Positions 12,990-13,369 of a stretch of DNA of 13,369 nucleotides are shown here, piece after piece (within the stretch, counting starts at the first letter, position 1; every line of letters starts with the position of its first letter). Made by a program: the position numbers and the translations under genes. This DNA is from Methanobrevibacter sp. GTDB lineage: Archaea; Methanobacteriota; Methanobacteria; Methanobacteriales; Methanobacteriaceae. Where the stretch lies: assembly GCA_016291275.1 (NCBI GenBank), contig JAEEWY010000020.1, positions 1 to 13,369 on the forward strand, in the 5' to 3' direction. The notes beneath the pieces were generated by a model, which saw only the letters and a list, made by a program, of their open reading frames with translations, searched no databases and was not told the DNA's origin.

Positions 12990-13369
12990 ATGAATACAAA
13001 CAGATTTGAAACATTTTTTGATGCGATTCTAGCAATTATCATAACAGTTTTAGTGTTGAAATTAACACAACCTGTAGCTCCAACATTTGATGCTGTTTTA
13101 GCATTGAATGCAAGGTTCGTTACCTATGCTATATGTTTTTTAGTGATTTTTATAATTTGGTATGATAATCATAATCTGTTTCAGATCGTTGAAGAGATAG
13201 ACCATAAGGTCTTGTCAATATATGCTATTCAAATATTTGCAATAAGCCTTCTTCCTTATTTTGCAACATGGGTGGCTTTGCATATCAACTCTGTTGCAGC
13301 TGAACCAATGTATGGGATTGTTTTCCTTGCAATAGACATTTTGTATATTATTTCAATCAATGCCATTTA
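12990..13369 (+). CDS. TMEM175/DUF1211-like potassium channel, 3' end cut by window edge
   Basis: Reading from the ATG, 126 codons stay open to the window end. The N-terminus has RFETFFDAILAIIITVLVLKL, which matches the pore-lining first helix of prokaryotic TMEM175 proteins (family form RxxxFSDAVxAIxxTxLxLxL). A second helix ends in WYDNHNLF, corresponding to the family WxxHHxLF pattern. Two more hydrophobic stretches follow, near residues 76-98 and 107-126. TMEM175 proteins form tetrameric potassium-permeable channels. The serine of the FSDA motif is Phe here (FFDA) and one of the paired His residues is replaced by Asn, so selectivity could differ. The C-terminal part lies beyond the window. 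The gene has its own TATA box and no leader. Confidence 0.8.
   Translation, partial: MNTNRFETFFDAILAIIITVLVLKLTQPVAPTFDAVLALNARFVTYAICFLVIFIIWYDNHNLFQIVEEIDHKVLSIYAIQIFAISLLPYFATWVALHINSVAAEPMYGIVFLAIDILYIISINAI

Overview
The window comes from an AT-rich methanogenic archaeon, most likely Methanobrevibacter or a close relative in Methanobacteriaceae. Three things support this. The ribosomal and translation proteins are archaeal in type: Spt5/NusG, L11, L1, P0/L10, the acidic L12 stalk protein and an archaeal AlaRS. Promoters have TATA boxes and transcripts end in T-tracts. There is also an adhesin-like secreted protein of the kind abundant in that genus. All genes I could support lie on the + strand.

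Positions 1-3361 carry the stalk-protein cluster: spt5/nusG (its 5' end lies outside the window), rpl11, rpl1, rplP0 and rpl12. The cluster is not fully compact. A 389-bp AT-rich gap separates rpl11 from rpl1 and holds a likely second promoter. A 114-bp gap with a hairpin separates rplP0 from rpl12. Inside the start of rpl1 is a clear copy of the methanogen L1-binding mRNA element (1312-1352), which implies translational autoregulation of L1, P0 and L12.

Positions 3362-4777 hold a secreted adhesin-like protein with an acidic N-terminal half and a very basic C-terminal third. Positions 4987-6810 look like one transcription unit: two zinc-ribbon membrane proteins followed by a membrane-anchored alpha/beta hydrolase with an intact catalytic triad. 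It starts from a TATA box and a strong ribosome binding site at a GTG codon. I cannot assign it a pathway. It is the best candidate here for an undescribed envelope-associated module.

Positions 7047-11113 return to translation functions: alaS (full-length archaeal alanyl-tRNA synthetase) and thiI (tRNA 4-thiouridine sulfurtransferase without a rhodanese domain). Positions 11160-12845 encode a DUF998-like membrane protein and an acyltransferase-3 family membrane protein, close together. The window ends inside a TMEM175-like channel gene (12990 onward) whose TATA position predicts a leaderless mRNA.

No tRNA, rRNA, CRISPR array, insertion sequence or integrase was found. The intergenic regions are T-rich, with short tandem repeats in several terminator regions.
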